NCBI GenBank assembly: GCA_049724395.1
Contig: JAUGWO010000133.1
Span: 44,598 to 108,597, forward strand
Direction: 5' to 3'
DNA from: Spongospora subterranea f. sp. subterranea
Lineage: Eukaryota; Endomyxa: Phytomyxea; Phytomyxea; Plasmodiophorida
DNA: 64,000 nt
The position numbers were made by a program, and so were the translations under genes. The notes under the pieces are model-generated. The model did no database searches, was not told the origin of the DNA, and saw only the letters and a list, made by a program, of their open reading frames with translations. This document shows, in pieces, positions 20,768 through 33,486 of the stretch (within the stretch, counting starts at the first letter, position 1; the number at the start of each line of letters is the position of its first letter).

Positions 20768-23009
20768 ATGGGATGCTGTTGCTCGACGCCGCCAAAGCCG
20801 AACGAGAAATGCGTCGACGCGTCTCATTTCCAGTTCATTCGCGCCGTTGGCAAAGGCAAATTCGACTCCATCCCGCCATTGAAAAACAGGTATCCTGATG
20901 CGTTTGCTTTTTGATTTCAGGTGGATTTGGTACTGTTCATGCAGTTAAGGTAACGCTTGTCGGGTAAATTCTGAATTGAAATCGGTCCCGAACGCGGTTC
21001 GATAGAAACTAACGCCATCCGCGGTCTCCGATGGGCAGGGCTTCCTAGCGATCAAGAAGATGGCGAAAGCGCAGCTGATCGCCAGCGAATGGAATATGAG
21101 CGCTGCTTGGCTAGAGAGGAACATCCTACGTTTGCTCCAGTCGCCGTTCGTTCCTAAACTGTATTGGGCGTTTCAGGACGAAGCCTATCTATATCTTGTT
21201 ATGGATTTCTTACCCGGTGGTGATTTGGGTAAAAAACCATCTAATTGGTTTTGAAACTTATTTGGTCGACCAGTTTCCCGAAACCAAATGCTGTTTCTTC
21301 TTCGAAACAGCGCTTATTTTTTGTTTTATAAGACAGCGACAGCGATCGTAATGTTCTTTACTAACCCTAATTATGATAAATTATCAGGATTTTATATCAA
21401 TAAAAGCGCGTTCAACGAAAGTACAGCCCGATATTTTGCGGCCGAGTTGGTGATAGCTTTGGAGGTCAGATAACATGTTGCTAGTTGTCCAAATTAGCTG
21501 ATGCAATTGCATTGGCAACGTTTTCCTTCAGTTTGTTTCTTCAATTGTTCTCGATTCTGACATCGTAATTTTGTCAGGATCTTCACCAGTGCCACATCGT
21601 CCATCATGTAATTACCGCATTGTAATCAACATTCCCCTCTTAAACGTCCTGCTTTGCCATTTCCTCTATTCTCAGGACGTGAAACCATCGAATATACTAC
21701 TGGACGCGAGCGGTCACGCTCGTCTGATGGACTTTGGTCTTTCCGTTATTCTTCAACCCGATTCCGGCTATACCAGTAAGAATTACAATCAACGACCTAT
21801 GCCAAACTATGGTCATGTTTTGCTACATTCCACGATTAAAATGTGGATTCTTCGAAGAAGGAGTGATACTGTTATTGTTATAGCACGTTTAGGAGGTGGT
21901 ACGCCTGGATTTGTGTCCCCCGAATCGCTCAATGGTGAATCTCACGGAACCGAACCCGATTTCTTCGCGTTCGGTGCCACGTTGTACTACTTCCTGAAAG
22001 GGCGGGCGCCATTCCAAACGGAGGCCGAGATGATCGAACGCCACGCCGAGCCTGCATCGTGGAATCGTATCGGGAATACGGCCCATGATTTGATCAAAAA
22101 TTTGTTAGCCTACAATGTACAGGATCGAATATCCAGTTGGAGCATCGTTCAAAAGCACCCATTCTTTGAATCTGTTGATTGGGCAACAGTACGCCAGGTA
22201 CTCAACACAGGTTTTTGCCACTCACAGCAGATTGTCGTTGTTTTATGATTGTTTGAGGTCATCTCGCTCAATGCAGAAATCAAACTGATGTCAGAGACGC
22301 CGGCAGCTCTGAGTGATGGACGGACTGAATCACACGTTACACAGTTTGGCATTGAAACAATGTTACATAGTGGTTCATGTACGGCACACTGGTGTAACGG
22401 GACCTGACCCACGTTACGGTTTTGCCATCAGCATTATTCAAATTACGGCGATACTTGTCGGTTTTGCGGGTTTTATTGGCACAACAAACTGTTTGTTGGG
22501 CAGTGGGTCCCACTTGTTTTCGTATCATTTCTCGCCGTCGATTGGGATTGTTTGAGAGCTCATCTATCTTTTATGGGTCTTAGCGTCAAGGAATAGGTCC
22601 AATTACTATAGACCCCAATGCAGCCGCCAATTTTCCTGCCGATGTTTATGCGGTAATGGTTGTCGTGGTTGCTGTCTCATTCGCATGCCCTCAGATTTCT
22701 TACTCATAGAGGGACGTTCTAGCACCCGAAGAGGTCGTAAAGATTGACGACCAGACTCTATTCAGCGGTTATGAATATGATCATTTACTCCCTAATGAGG
22801 AAATTGAAGAGAAACCAACAACGCACAAGAAAATGACGTTCCGTCGATGGGACACCAATGATACAAAATTCGGACCGAACTCTCGGGGTCGACCTGTCGA
22901 TGGCAATAGCGGGCGAAACACAACTCATAGCCAGCCTGCTTTTAGGAATGGTTTAGCTACCATTAAAGGGCAATCAGTAAAAAATATAAACTGTGAGTAC
23001 ACTGTATAA
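20768..23009 (+). CDS. STK32/YANK-like AGC-group Ser/Thr kinase, eight exons
   Basis: Exons 20768-20855, 20921-20949, 21039-21228, 21388-21464, 21578-21607, 21676-21775, 21893-22197 and 22710-23009 join in phase to 372 residues. The N-terminus MGCCCS fits N-myristoylation plus palmitoylation, so membrane attachment is likely. Kinase landmarks: HFQFIRAVGKGGFGTVHAVK (glycine loop, 21-39), AIKK lysine ~45, LPGGDLG, HHDVKPSN (137-144), DFG 157-159, TPGFVSPE 175-182. Order and loop texture match the STK32 family. The HRD arginine is His, making a non-RD kinase; catalytic Asp, Lys and DFG are kept. Intron 1 appears to use a GC donor (AAAG|GCAAAT). Exons 2 and 5 are only 29 and 30 bp. Intron 6 (21776-21892) is 117 bp and stop-free. 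The last exon (TLFSGYEYD) was joined by phase and resembles an AGC tail; it is the least certain part. Confidence 0.85.
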
Positions 23010-23202
23010 ATAATGATATTTTCATTCCTTGTTGCTCTACTCTATCACACATTGAATTTGGTACAAAAACTCTTGATACTCTCCAGACATTTTAAGGGTG
23101 CCGATTGGGGGTTTCCTGTGCATTGACATTGGTGTTGGGTGATTATTTTTCATCTACGACACAACTTGGGAAGCCACTTGGGCTTCTGTGCCTCAATACA
23201 AT

Positions 23203-23720
23203 TTATGTATTTGATATCGCGGTCGATTTCGGAAATCTAGAACGTACTGTTTGTCGACTGCGTCGTGGAGAAAGGGTAAGGACTTTGCCAGAGCGAAGAC
23301 TTGCTCCTCTGTTCACCTCGTCGTCATCGTTGGCACTCTTTGACCGCTGAAGCGTTCGTTTTTCCCCTTCTTCCGTTGTCGCAATCGCCGCGGCGACAGC
23401 GACGTCGTTCTCGAAATTCTCGCCCGGCGCCGTTGCCATTGTTTGACTCGGGATTTGGGATTCTTTAAAAGATGGTAAAACACAAAGATGGCGATAGTCC
23501 AGGAAACCAGTCCAAGAACGGCGAACTGAAGAACGATGGGAAATCGGTCCGATTCAATATGACTATAAGGAGATTGACGTAACCAGCTGATACCGTTCGA
23601 AATGGCTTTCGAACGCGTCGTCTTCATTCGAGTTTCGATTGTGCGAAAGAAACCGTCCAACGCATGGGGTCGTGTCGCGTGCCTGACCAGAGCATGATTC
23701 ACCATACACAAAACCCGCAC
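23203..23720 (-). CDS. Possible small membrane protein
   Basis: A minus-strand frame has one strong membrane segment (IVLQFAVLGLVSWTIAIFVF) followed by a very basic tail (KNPKSRVKQWQRRRAR). An overlapping frame at 23439-23203 (MATAPGENFENDV...) may be a spliced continuation. It is convergent with the kinase gene. No family is recognised, and the start and end are uncertain. Confidence 0.35.
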
Positions 23721-24012
23721 ATTATCGTTTTAGGAATTGGACGGCCATCTTCGATCGGATTCAGTAAGTTGATTCCAGATGAGCATATAAACACATGAAA
23801 ACCGGGGGATGAGTTTTATGTTCGAAGCAATGGACAACTGTTTTATGGGGGATTGTCATGTCGAGACAAATGAAGTACAATTAAGTTAGTCCAGGAAAGT
23901 CACTGTTTGAGGAAGTCAACAGAATTTCCAAACCTTTGTTTGATATGCAGTTGCTCATAAACGAGTATTACAAAGACGGAGACGCATGCGGGGATGGAGT
24001 CTTGAATTAGCG

Positions 24013-27000
24013 TTATCTGTTGTGATAAAACGAGTTGAAATCCAGGCGAAGGAGAAGATCGCGCGCCAAGGCGGTTCCGTGCTCGAGAACCAGGCGTTCT
24101 TGAACACGATGCAGGAATGCAACGTCGCTATCGAACCGATCGACGCAATGATTAAACAAGTCGCCGTCCAGTGATGTTTTCTGACCAACCATCGTCTCGA
24201 ACCTAAACAAGATGACGTCAATTGTACAGGCAAGATCGATTGACGCAAGCAAAAAAATCCGAGAAACAACAGCTGCAAACGAAGACTAAATGATTTCAAC
24301 GAGCGGACAAGCTTTTTTGCCACCAACGTTTTAGACTGGAACCGAATAAACGTTGCAATTACCCGAGAATAATGGCGAAAATATTTCGAATCAAAACGCC
24401 GATATGTTTCGTCTTTGCAGACAGAAAGAACCCGTTCAAGAGACCGACAATGAACAGGTCATGAAGTTCTCGAACTTCGCCCGCTGTTTGGCAACCAGCA
24501 AGATTCGACTGAAATTCACATTGCCTCTTGTTCAAAACCTAACAGGTGTAAATTAGTGACAAACGGTGAAGAAGCTTCAAATCATCCGTCCAGAAAAAAA
24601 TATAAACACAAAGGATTACTTTTATTGCTTGGAACCTACGGATGAACAAAACTCATCAACTTGTAAACACCTGAGATAATAGCAAAGAAATACAAACAAG
24701 TTGATTCCGAAAAGATGAAAAATACGACGGCCAAGTGATTAAATAGAACTAAATATTGTGAATCACAGTAGCTTTTTGTTAGAAGAAAAAAGAAAACAAG
24801 AACCGATTACTTCGGATGTAATATAATCTTGTAAGGTGACAAAAAAGTGTCGCATTCGCTGTACGAATAGGAACTGGCGAACAGAAAGGCTCGACTGTCG
24901 AAAACCCTGCCATATTATCCGTAAGGCAAAAGCAATCCGCTTGACTTGCAGCAGAAACCCGAATACGGTTGAATAGCCTAAACAAGATCGTTGATCATTA
25001 GGGGAAACAGATTATGCACAACAGCAGAAGGAATTGATAGCCACTCCGATGGAAAGCTAGCAGACGATTGACGCGAACTGTGAAAATCGAAATAAACTGG
25101 CCGCATTGTTACATAGAAACTCGCGACTGCAGATAGGAAAAACAGGAAATCGAGAGGCTGAAGCGGGAGATGAAAAGAGCGAAAATTGGAAAACCCTACT
25201 GTAGTCAGATAAACCGGAATAGAGATTGTGAAATTGTCAATTGTAAAGATAGAGATGGGATGAATGAGAAGAAGCACAAAACGGTAGGATGGAACTATTA
25301 CCGTCCAGGGATTGTTGCGATATAATATCGATGAGGGATTCGTTCACTGTGTAGACGAATCGAAACCCAGAGAGATCAGCGGGCTTTTGGTTGGAGTCGA
25401 CGGCGAGGAACTTCATGGAGCCGATATCTTCATGATTATATTGTGATGAAGAAACCTGGGATATGAACAGCCGATTGATGTATGTAGCCGTTGGAAGCGG
25501 ACTGATGAGAAACAACGATTCGCAGAAGCTGTCGAACAAGTCGCCATACCCCATTAGCATAAACGAGTGCAAACGTGACAAATGTGTTGAAAGAGACAGC
25601 CTATGGTTGTAGAAATCGATTCAGACCTAATGCCGATAACACATTTTCATAAAACGAAGATACTGCAGAACTAAAGCGGTTTAGGTGAAAACCCTCACAG
25701 AGCACAGGCTGAAATTGAGAATCCAAACAAGTCAACGCAAGAGATGAGACAAGACAGTTTAACGCAACTTCGAAATCTCAACATAATAATGTACACATTG
25801 GTAGAGTAAATAAATGAAGAAACCAATTCATTAACGATAGCATTGTTGATAAAACGGTCACCAAGATTCAGGAAATGTCCAGGATTATGCAATGTACCCA
25901 TTTGGAGAGAGAGCCCAGAAAAGAAACAGGGTGTTAACTTGACGACACCGCTGGCGGATACGATCTGCAATCAACATTTTTATAGCGACTTGCAATGGAG
26001 CATCGGCAGCAACATATTCTTCCTCGGCATGACCCGTATCGCACCTCATGAATACCTGAATCGGAAGTCCAGAAAATCCATTGCAACTTGCTGAGACCGT
26101 ATCAGATGGCACCACATCAACCGCCGATTGGTGTTTTACGGAATCGTGAGCAGGGGAACAGACTGCGTCATCAGGAAAAGGATCTACGGGGCCAGTGAAC
26201 GGTTCTGGCGCCGCAACCACAGACTGTCCTGACTCAGATTCGTTAACTTCAGTCAGTACGCCCACTGAAGTCTCATCAATGGCTTGTTTTGCACTGGAAA
26301 ATTGGGGGCGGTGTCCGATATCAACGGGCGCACTGTCGTTGCTGTCATAACCCAGAAGGGCATCGCCATAGCGCCGAGAATATATTTGAAAAAGCTCAGC
26401 TCGACCCTGTCGTTGCTCGTTCTCATATCTAACCCTAATGAACACCGTTCTGTGATCAAAATGTGAAATGAATGCTAAAACTAAAAACCAGTGCAAGTTT
26501 CGAATAATGGCAAAGAAAGCACAATCCTCAAAAAAATACGGTGACTGAATGTTCGATGAGAGTATTACAATATTGGACTCACTGATTAGCCTCAAGCCGT
26601 TCCAAATCCTGGGCCCTTTCGGAAATGATTGCCAGGCGTTTTGATTCTTTTTTAAAGTTGGCGGCGCTCTGAAGTTCACTATAGAGCATTTGTTTCGTTT
26701 TGCGAACCTGAACCACAGCGTGAGTGTGGATTAGTGACGATCGCCAGGTTGCCATGTAGCACCTTCTGACGAGCTGTGTCAATGATCTCAGCATGAACAG
26801 TCAGCTCCTTAATCGCCGCTTCGTGTTGAGATTTTGGATTGACGGAAACATCGTCAAAAGAATCGCGTAACGAGCGCAATCGTTCCCTAAATGCGAGTTC
26901 GTCAGACGCAATTGCGGCGCGAGCGCGTTCAAGGCAGTTGTCAGTGTCGAACGCTAGACTCCACATGGAACCGTCGTTATACTCGAGACACTCTAAGTAT

Positions 27001-28302
27001 GGATTTGATTGAGGGACCTAAGAAATAATACATTCACTAAAGGCATCACCGAATTATTGTCTGAGCCAATATAATTTTTGATTTGACGCCGAACGTCATG
27101 CTCATTGCAAAAGGGCACAGTTGCAACAATGAAACCTTCAAATAATAGATTGTGCTCTATGGCTTGAGTGTCTGGGTGCAAACTGACTCTAAGGTACAGC
27201 TTTCGCAAAGATTGTGATGCGATAGTACAATCTTGAGCGAGATCAGCTAGGAAGGTGGGGAAGGATAATGGCTGAGACTCAGATAGACTCAACGACTTTG
27301 GAAAAACACACTCAACAATATGGATACAAAACACACGGAGCGAGAATGCGAATAGCATGCGTAAAGTCGACCCAATGTGAACCTGGTATGGAATCAGTAC
27401 AGCGTGATGGCAGACACAAAAAGACATGAACTGAACAATTTGGCAACACGTTGTTAACTGAATTGGGAATCAAAAACATGAACGACGAGTATTCCTACCA
27501 TGTTTTCGTGCTGGATGCACTGATTGAAAAGTCCTGAAAGAAAACCGACATCGGACCTGAGGGATCGTGATTAGAAAAAAGTAGAGATTGCGGTTGTGGC
27601 TCAAGCGCTTACGCATCGGTTGGAATCAGTTTTAAAACGGTAACCAGATGGCAAAAGCGTCGGACAGAGAGACCAACTGGCTGTGAAGCAGAATGAAGAT
27701 TAAATAAAGAGGATATCGACTGTCTGGAGGACGCAACGAGCTGGTAATAACCAAGGACGTGATTGTGCAATGCGCGTTGAAATCGGCGACGAGGAGATTC
27801 CATGTCAAATTCGATATTGATGATGCTCTGGATCTCAAGGGCAGCATTGCCACCTGCTGCAAACACAGCCAGCATTGACATGGTATTTTCCCGACTGAGA
27901 TTCACCTGTAGAAAACATGGTCATTATCCCACGACAGAGCTGCAACAAACGCAGATAGATTCGAGTCCAAATCCTAGCAGAACTCTTTGAACCCCCTCTG
28001 AAAAAACCGAAATTCGTGAAGGAAATAATGGTAAATGAGAACCCAAAATTGGTGTACAGGTAGCGTACGATTCTGCAAGGCCGAATAGTTATTTGACCCT
28101 CAGCACTGATTAGGAAGGGCTCAGTGACGATGCCCTGGAGTACCAAACATGACGACTCGATCAATGCCGATTCGGACATCAACACTGCATCACATGCAAA
28201 CATCGATCGTCGATATTCGTACTCAAACGAGATAAGATCATTCGCCCAAAATCCCTTAACAATACAGAAAGTCAATTGAGGCATTTGTAAGAAGCTAGAC
28301 AT
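24013..28302 (-). CDS. Gamma-tubulin complex component, GCP5/6-like, many exons
   Basis: GCPs form the gamma-tubulin ring complex that nucleates microtubules. Pieces in family order on the minus strand: SALIESSCLVLQGIVTEPF (28.2 kb, the usual 'L..vLqG' start of GRIP1); RRRFQRALHNHVLGYYQLV (27.8 kb); a GRIP1 piece at 27.3-27.0 kb; a coiled-coil insert with exons about 26985-26763, 26707-26583 and 26434-25930 joined by 55- and 148-bp introns in phase; LPIQVFMRCDTGH...ADRIRQRC, then FMLMGYGDLFDSFCESLF (25.56 kb), matching GCP6 'FLLMEDGEFAQSLSDLLF'; GFRFVYTVNESLIDII, the 'Y.v..Pl..vi' block; and the C-terminal LARDLLLRLDFNSFY before the stop at 24013. A long insert between GRIP1 and GRIP2 is typical of GCP5/6. 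Exons between 25.2 and 24.3 kb were not resolved, and the true start may lie further right. Confidence 0.7.
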
Positions 28303-28363
28303 TTTAAGAAATCAATATGAAATGAACGCGAAATTGCGTAACAGAAAACCGAGAAATTGTGTT

Positions 28364-30628
28364 TCAAAACGAAACAAAAACACATACTGAGATTTTGTCA
28401 GAAGGTGAATTACACGGGTTTGACAATAAATCCAGGAAATTACTCCTTAGATCAAGGTCGGTAGCGTAGGGCTGAGCACGATTGACGGGATCAGGAGAAG
28501 GAGCTGGGGCAGCACCGAGCAGAAACAAAGGATATTCAACAGTGGACGTCTTTTTTTCCTGGCGCTGATGATATTCGCGTAGAGTCGGCAACGTTTGAAG
28601 GGCCTCGCATGGCATTGGATGCGACCAAACTAAGAGCTAATCAGACAAAGGAACCCAATGATATCCGGTTAATAGCCCTACAAGTCGTCTCGGTTGAAAC
28701 CTTATACTCAAGATCGTCATTAAAAGGCGATTGAGACAAAGAGGATGACTCCAGAAACAGCGCGTCCGCTTCTCGTTCTATAAAGGTTCAGAGCTCCCAA
28801 AATTGATTTATCGTGACGATATACGTTTGAACTTGGGACGAAACAGAGATAACAGAACGTATAGGACCGGATATAAGCTTGTGAACTGCTGCGAACGTGC
28901 GGCTTCTCCTTCAACATCATTTAGGGCAACAAGGCGCATTCTAAACATGCCATATATCAGCAGACTGAAAAGTCTGGATATAAAGATATTGAAAGCAACA
29001 CGAAATCAACAATCATCCCTTTGAGATAATCTCTGCTCGCCTCGTTAGGGAACAGATTCGTCCAAACATGTGAAATGGAATTTTTCGTTGAGAGTGCAAT
29101 TGGTTGGACTTACGATTTGGCGGTTTCAATTAAGCGTTGAAATCGAGACGATTCATCAGATTGGTTGTTGGAACAAAGGGTGAGATGACATTGGAGAAGA
29201 CGATCATGGACGAATGAGGCGATGAACTCCGAGCTTGGATTCGCGATTTGCGCTGATGCTGGCAAAAAATTCTAAGCAAAACAAATGCAAATTAGGCCGT
29301 TTTCTTCAACAAGTATTTCTCGTTTATGCCGTATCACACAAAACTGGATCCGAAGTGTGACAATTGGTCAGGACAGATAAAAGAAAGTAATTTGAAAGAA
29401 TTCGAACAAACTGTCACTGGAAAAATAGAGGATCAAATATGAAGAAGAGACTTGAGATCGGCGCGACTGACATTCAATAACAACTTATAGGTCAAGTATC
29501 GAGTTGGCGGATCGAAATCTTTATCCACATCAGGAACACGGGAAAGGCGCTGCTCAAAATAGTCGATGGCTTCGACGATACTGTGGCCATACGCGACCAT
29601 AGATTGAGGATTCGTGATGACCTGAAAGTGAAACCCGGAAAGGCGGTTAATACATATGGTGATATATGGCGGACATTGGAGTCGTCCTTCTGTTGTGTGT
29701 GTAGAGCTCCCCCTCCCAAGATGGATGGAACCGGGCTGTAGTCAGAACCAGCTGAAAACCCCATCACCTAACTATTTCCCTGACCTGTTGCAGTATTGCC
29801 TACGACTTATAAGCTTCGGATGTCACATCACGTTCATTTTTTGATTTACAGAAAAAAATCTTTGTTTATCATAATGCGTCGATAATTGTTTCAAAAGGCA
29901 AACGGCGTTCAAAAAGTGAGCTTTATGGCGGTGCTAGGAGCATTTTTTAAAGAAGGGCCCTGATCGATAACGGCATCAACAATAGCTTCAACTCGGGCAG
30001 AGGGCAATGGGCCCACGATCTGATATTATCGAGTAAGCGCAGTGAAAGTGAGTTTGCGACAATATCAATTGCTATTCCATTTAAATTTGGTTGAAGATAA
30101 TGGAAAGCGCATCGGGTATTTTGAAATACGTTCGGCCTTTGAGGTTGTATTTACCACTGGTGACTGGGGCCAGGATGATCGCTGAAATGTGACCAGATTG
30201 CCGTTGCTCCAAACGGCCAATGCAGGAGTGCCAACTACGATATCAACATTACCACTTTAGAATCAGAACCAACATTTTAGTTCCGACCAATGATGTCATG
30301 CGAATGGCAGAAATCTCGCTGAAACTATATTTAGAACGCTCCTGCAAGACTGATTATATACCTCGATATCTTCGTTGACACAGTAAACAACTGCATTGTT
30401 AGACAACGGAGGTGTTTGAGCGTCTTTCAGCATTCGATCCATAAAGCTAGAGCTGATATACAGCCATTCTGTGCCCAAACAAGCAATTACTAGTCTAGAT
30501 AACGTCAGAGAACCGGAAGCGCTCGACCCAAACAACCGACTTTGTTGGTTGTGTTCTGGCAATGGTGGCGATGTCGTCGATGGTGACATATCGGATGGGT
30601 GTTTTCGGTATACTAACGCAATTCTCAT
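28364..30628 (-). CDS. Further minus-strand exons, gene unassigned
   Basis: At least five coding-like stretches with plausible splice sites: about 30628-30350 (SGSLTLSRLVIACLGTEWLY, donor GAG|GTATAT), 30260-30170 (VVGTPALAVWSNGNLVTFQR), 30010-29930 (LPSARVEAIVDAVIDQGPS), 29600-29470 (VITNPQSMVAYGHSIVEAID), 29270-29110 (SSEFIASFVHDRLLQCHL, donor TC|GTAAGT) and 28620-28385 (ALQTLPTLREYHQRQ). They may be the N-terminal half of the GCP5/6-like gene or a separate upstream gene. One attempted join (29.1 to 28.6 kb) did not keep phase, which leaves the question open. No family is recognised for these pieces alone. Confidence 0.4.
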
Positions 30629-31115
30629 TTCTCTGCAGAACAGCCGCCATTACCGAAAACGGAATTGCCAACCGGTGTGGTGTGAAATCACTGATATGGC
30701 AATGACAGTCCCACTGTTTCCTATTGCTGCTGTGTCGTCACTTGTAAAACAATACAAGTCAAAGGAGGACACGGCAATATGCGCTATAACAGAGCTACAT
30801 CCGACGTCATTCACATTGTGATCACATCTCTACCGAAACGCCTCCGTAAAAGGTACAGAGATTTCCCATATACCAATATTCGTGAGTATCATTTTGCGGT
30901 GATCTGCTTTGTGATAAGGATTCAACATCGATAACAGAACAGAGGGTATTGGAGAAAGAAAACCTTGAGATTTGTCTGAGAACAAGTGGAAAAACACAAC
31001 AACGGAATAAAAAAATAAACACATGCCGCCGAAGTTGAATTTACAGCATGTTTCGGTCTGTATTCGAGGTCCGTGTCCAAAACAGTAAATACCGTCGAAG
31101 CAAAACAATTTACGT

Positions 31116-31188
31116 GTCCCCGAGGGGATTCGAACCCCCGACTTCCGGCTCATAAGACCAGCACTCTAACCGACTGAGTTACGAGGAC
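31116..31188 (-). tRNA. tRNA-Ile (anticodon UAU)
   Basis: The 73-nt minus-strand sequence folds as a cloverleaf: acceptor GTCCTCG/CGGGGAC, D-arm with AGTCGGTTA loop, anticodon loop CTTATGA (UAU), T-arm GGGGG-TTCGAAT-CCCCT. It decodes AUA. The anticodon stem has two G-U pairs. A diverged retroelement repeat lies ~110 bp away on its 5' side. Confidence 0.85.
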
Positions 31189-31296
31189 ATACACCTATAA
31201 AACTTCATCCGCGTCTTTAATAAATGTGTTAAGCGGGAGTCGTTTTTCAGAGCTGCCAAGGCTCATCGTCGTCGCCAACGCTGTTGTGATCGTCGT

Positions 31297-31590
31297 AGTG
31301 AACTGAAATGTATCCCGAATCTTTTTGAGACGACATAAATACCGGTGCTAAAGGCCGGGTGGGCAATTTCATGAAATCGAATCAGAAAGTTCATGTTTAA
31401 TCGTTTGCTCAGCGAGACTTGACGCTCAATCCTGACACGTGCGTTGATCAAATCATTAACAAAGGACCAGAAGTTAGCTTGGTGTGTAGCATTCCTCATA
31501 TGGAAAGGGTCGTGCTAGAGTGATGGATTGCGCCATTGAGTTGGTTTCAAAACGGTACCAAGATATTGCAACTACATTTCATTCTGAATT
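31297..31590. repeat. ~290-bp dispersed repeat, copy 1
   Basis: It aligns over its length with 33894-34174, sharing the block ATCGTTTGCTCAGCGAGACT, then CCAGAAGTTAGCTTGG, then CAAAACGGTACCAAGATATT. Copy 2 follows the gag-like part of a Ty1/copia fossil, so this copy is probably a piece of the same kind of element. It lies on the 5' side of tRNA-Ile. Confidence 0.85.
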
Positions 31591-33414
31591 GCTCATGCAC
31601 ATTCGATTTTGAAAAGTACCTGGCCTTATTCAGAAAAAAATCCTTTTTTAACTAGCCTTAAGAACTAACGTGGTACGTTTTGAAATATTTAGAGCCCCTG
31701 TTGTGTGTATCAGACCGCGAAGGACAGTTCACAAACTATTTTGTTCTGAATATTGTATGTCGACCACTTTTCACATTCAGAAGCACATGAAGCAATGTAT
31801 TCTTAAGAATTTTTAAGGCATGTGCATGATTATCGTCAAAAAAGACGAGACCCAAGAAGAAATTATTCTTATCGGGGATGTGATCCCCGATAAGATTCAT
31901 TCGTTAATCATCCTCTTCATCAAGGTTTACCTTTCAGCCTCTCGATAAAATTAATATTACATGATGACTGATAAAGACTTGTTCATGAAACTTTTTCCGA
32001 TGTTTTTTCTTTGAAATTCGTAGGGGCTCGTCGGACCAAGTTGTTCACCGCATCGAGAATGTGAAAGGGATCATAATGAAAACAAATAGGAGTGACATCA
32101 GGCCAATGATTACACCGTTCTTGAATCACTTTGCTCGCATTTACCTTCGTCATCATCAGCTTCGAGAAAATAATTTGCCCCAAAACAGGGATATCTTACC
32201 GCTTTCATCTCGTCAAGATTAGTTATTGCATTCGAAAATCCCGTATTTACCATCGCCGATGTCAATCGCTGCAAAACGTCAATGATCCAAGCATTGATTT
32301 TTTGACGAATGTAAAACGGGACGTTCAATGTTCTCTACAGGGAGGTTTAGCAAGGTGTAATCCTCTGACCTACGCCCAACAGAACAGGTGGATGCGAGAA
32401 CTACCGTTGTTAATTGTTAACTCAATTCCTGGCAGAGATGGCTCAACAAGTAGTGAGGAAAACGATGGCGATCTTGATAGGCCTCAACAAGTTGTTGATA
32501 ATCACTACTTGATGAGCCGTCTCTTCCTGTAATCGCTGAACAACTGACTTTAGACAGCAGAGTTACCAACGGTGGTTCTAGAATCCACCTGTTCTGTTGA
32601 GCATCGTTTAGAAGATTACAGATTGCGGGTTTCTCCAAAAAAAAGGGCTCAATACCCTAAAATGAAGTTGAGACGGTCGTCGGCAATGCAGCTCTGGCTC
32701 CTCAATGGATCGGAAATTGTCAGCAGAGCGCCCACCGGACCTTGTGAGTTGGACTCGGTTGTTGCCATAACTTGCACTTGAAGAGTTGCATAACTGGCAA
32801 ATATGATTGTGCTGGATTCTGCCCAGATCCGTTGAGCTGGTTTGGAGCAATCTTAAACTGCGAGACGCTCGACTATTTGCTTCATCTGTTTTAACACCGA
32901 AAATCATGATAAGCCGTTTAAAGGTATACATATGCCACGCTCACTGTTTCCTCCCTTCCGTCGAAAACCCATTAACGGCCACAGATTCAACCTGACTCTG
33001 GCACGTATGAGGGATCAACTCGTCGGCAATTCCGGCAGCGGAAGTTTCTGCAGTGCCCCGATAAGAAGTCGGTCGCAATGGGCATGCTCTATTGTGTAAA
33101 CAGCGATAATGACCGCTTTATCATTACGAAAACGATGGAAAATCAGATTTCTTTGCGTTGAAACGAAGTCGTTGCTGTTCGGGTCATTGATTCATTGGCA
33201 ACAAATATGATTACCGAAGGTCCTGACTGATCAGTGATATCCATGGATAACTGTGAGCCAGTCCGGGTTCAAAAAGGTTCAGAATTGTTCTGTTGCTTCG
33301 GTATGCAGTATCACTCTGAAAGATCAACAGTAAAAAGCTACTTAACAGCGATTCGACAACCGATTGTGAGAGGTGGTGGCATTGGTCGTGGATTGCTTAA
33401 ACAAACAAAATGAT
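31591..33414. other. Unassigned region with coding-like minus-strand frames
   Basis: Minus-strand frames at about 32328-31983 (INAWIIDVLQRLTSAMVNTG, then PICFHYDPFHILDAVNNLVR) look like coding sequence but match no family I know. The first runs into the foldback at 32341. The rest, up to tRNA-Phe, holds nothing recognisable. Confidence 0.35.
32341..32637. repeat. Inverted duplication, ~115-140-bp coding-like arms
   Basis: The left arm (about 32341-32460) and right arm (about 32496-32637, inverted) both contain CAACAGAACAGGTGGAT, GAACNACCGTTG and GGCTCA(A/T)CAAGTAGTGA. Read inward, the arms encode related peptides (AQQNRWMRELPL and AQQNRWILEPPL). The spacer is only about 35 bp. Confidence 0.8.
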
Positions 33415-33486
33415 GCCAACATCGCGGATCGAACGCGAGACCTTACGATCTTCAGTCGTACGCTCTCCCAACTGAGCTATGGCGGC
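33415..33486 (-). tRNA. tRNA-Phe (GAA), copy 1
   Basis: 72-nt cloverleaf on the minus strand: GCCGCCA acceptor, anticodon loop CTGAAGA (GAA), T-loop TTCGATC. It has a C5/U68 mismatch in the acceptor stem (3' strand TGTTGGC), shared by all three copies. A T-rich Pol III terminator-like run follows on its 3' side. Confidence 0.93.

Noticed and set aside
31081-31190. tRNA-Met reading of the 31.1-kb tRNA
   Set aside because: The strand that folds with proper D- and T-arms gives loop CTTATGA (UAU, Ile). CAU would need a shifted loop and breaks the stem.
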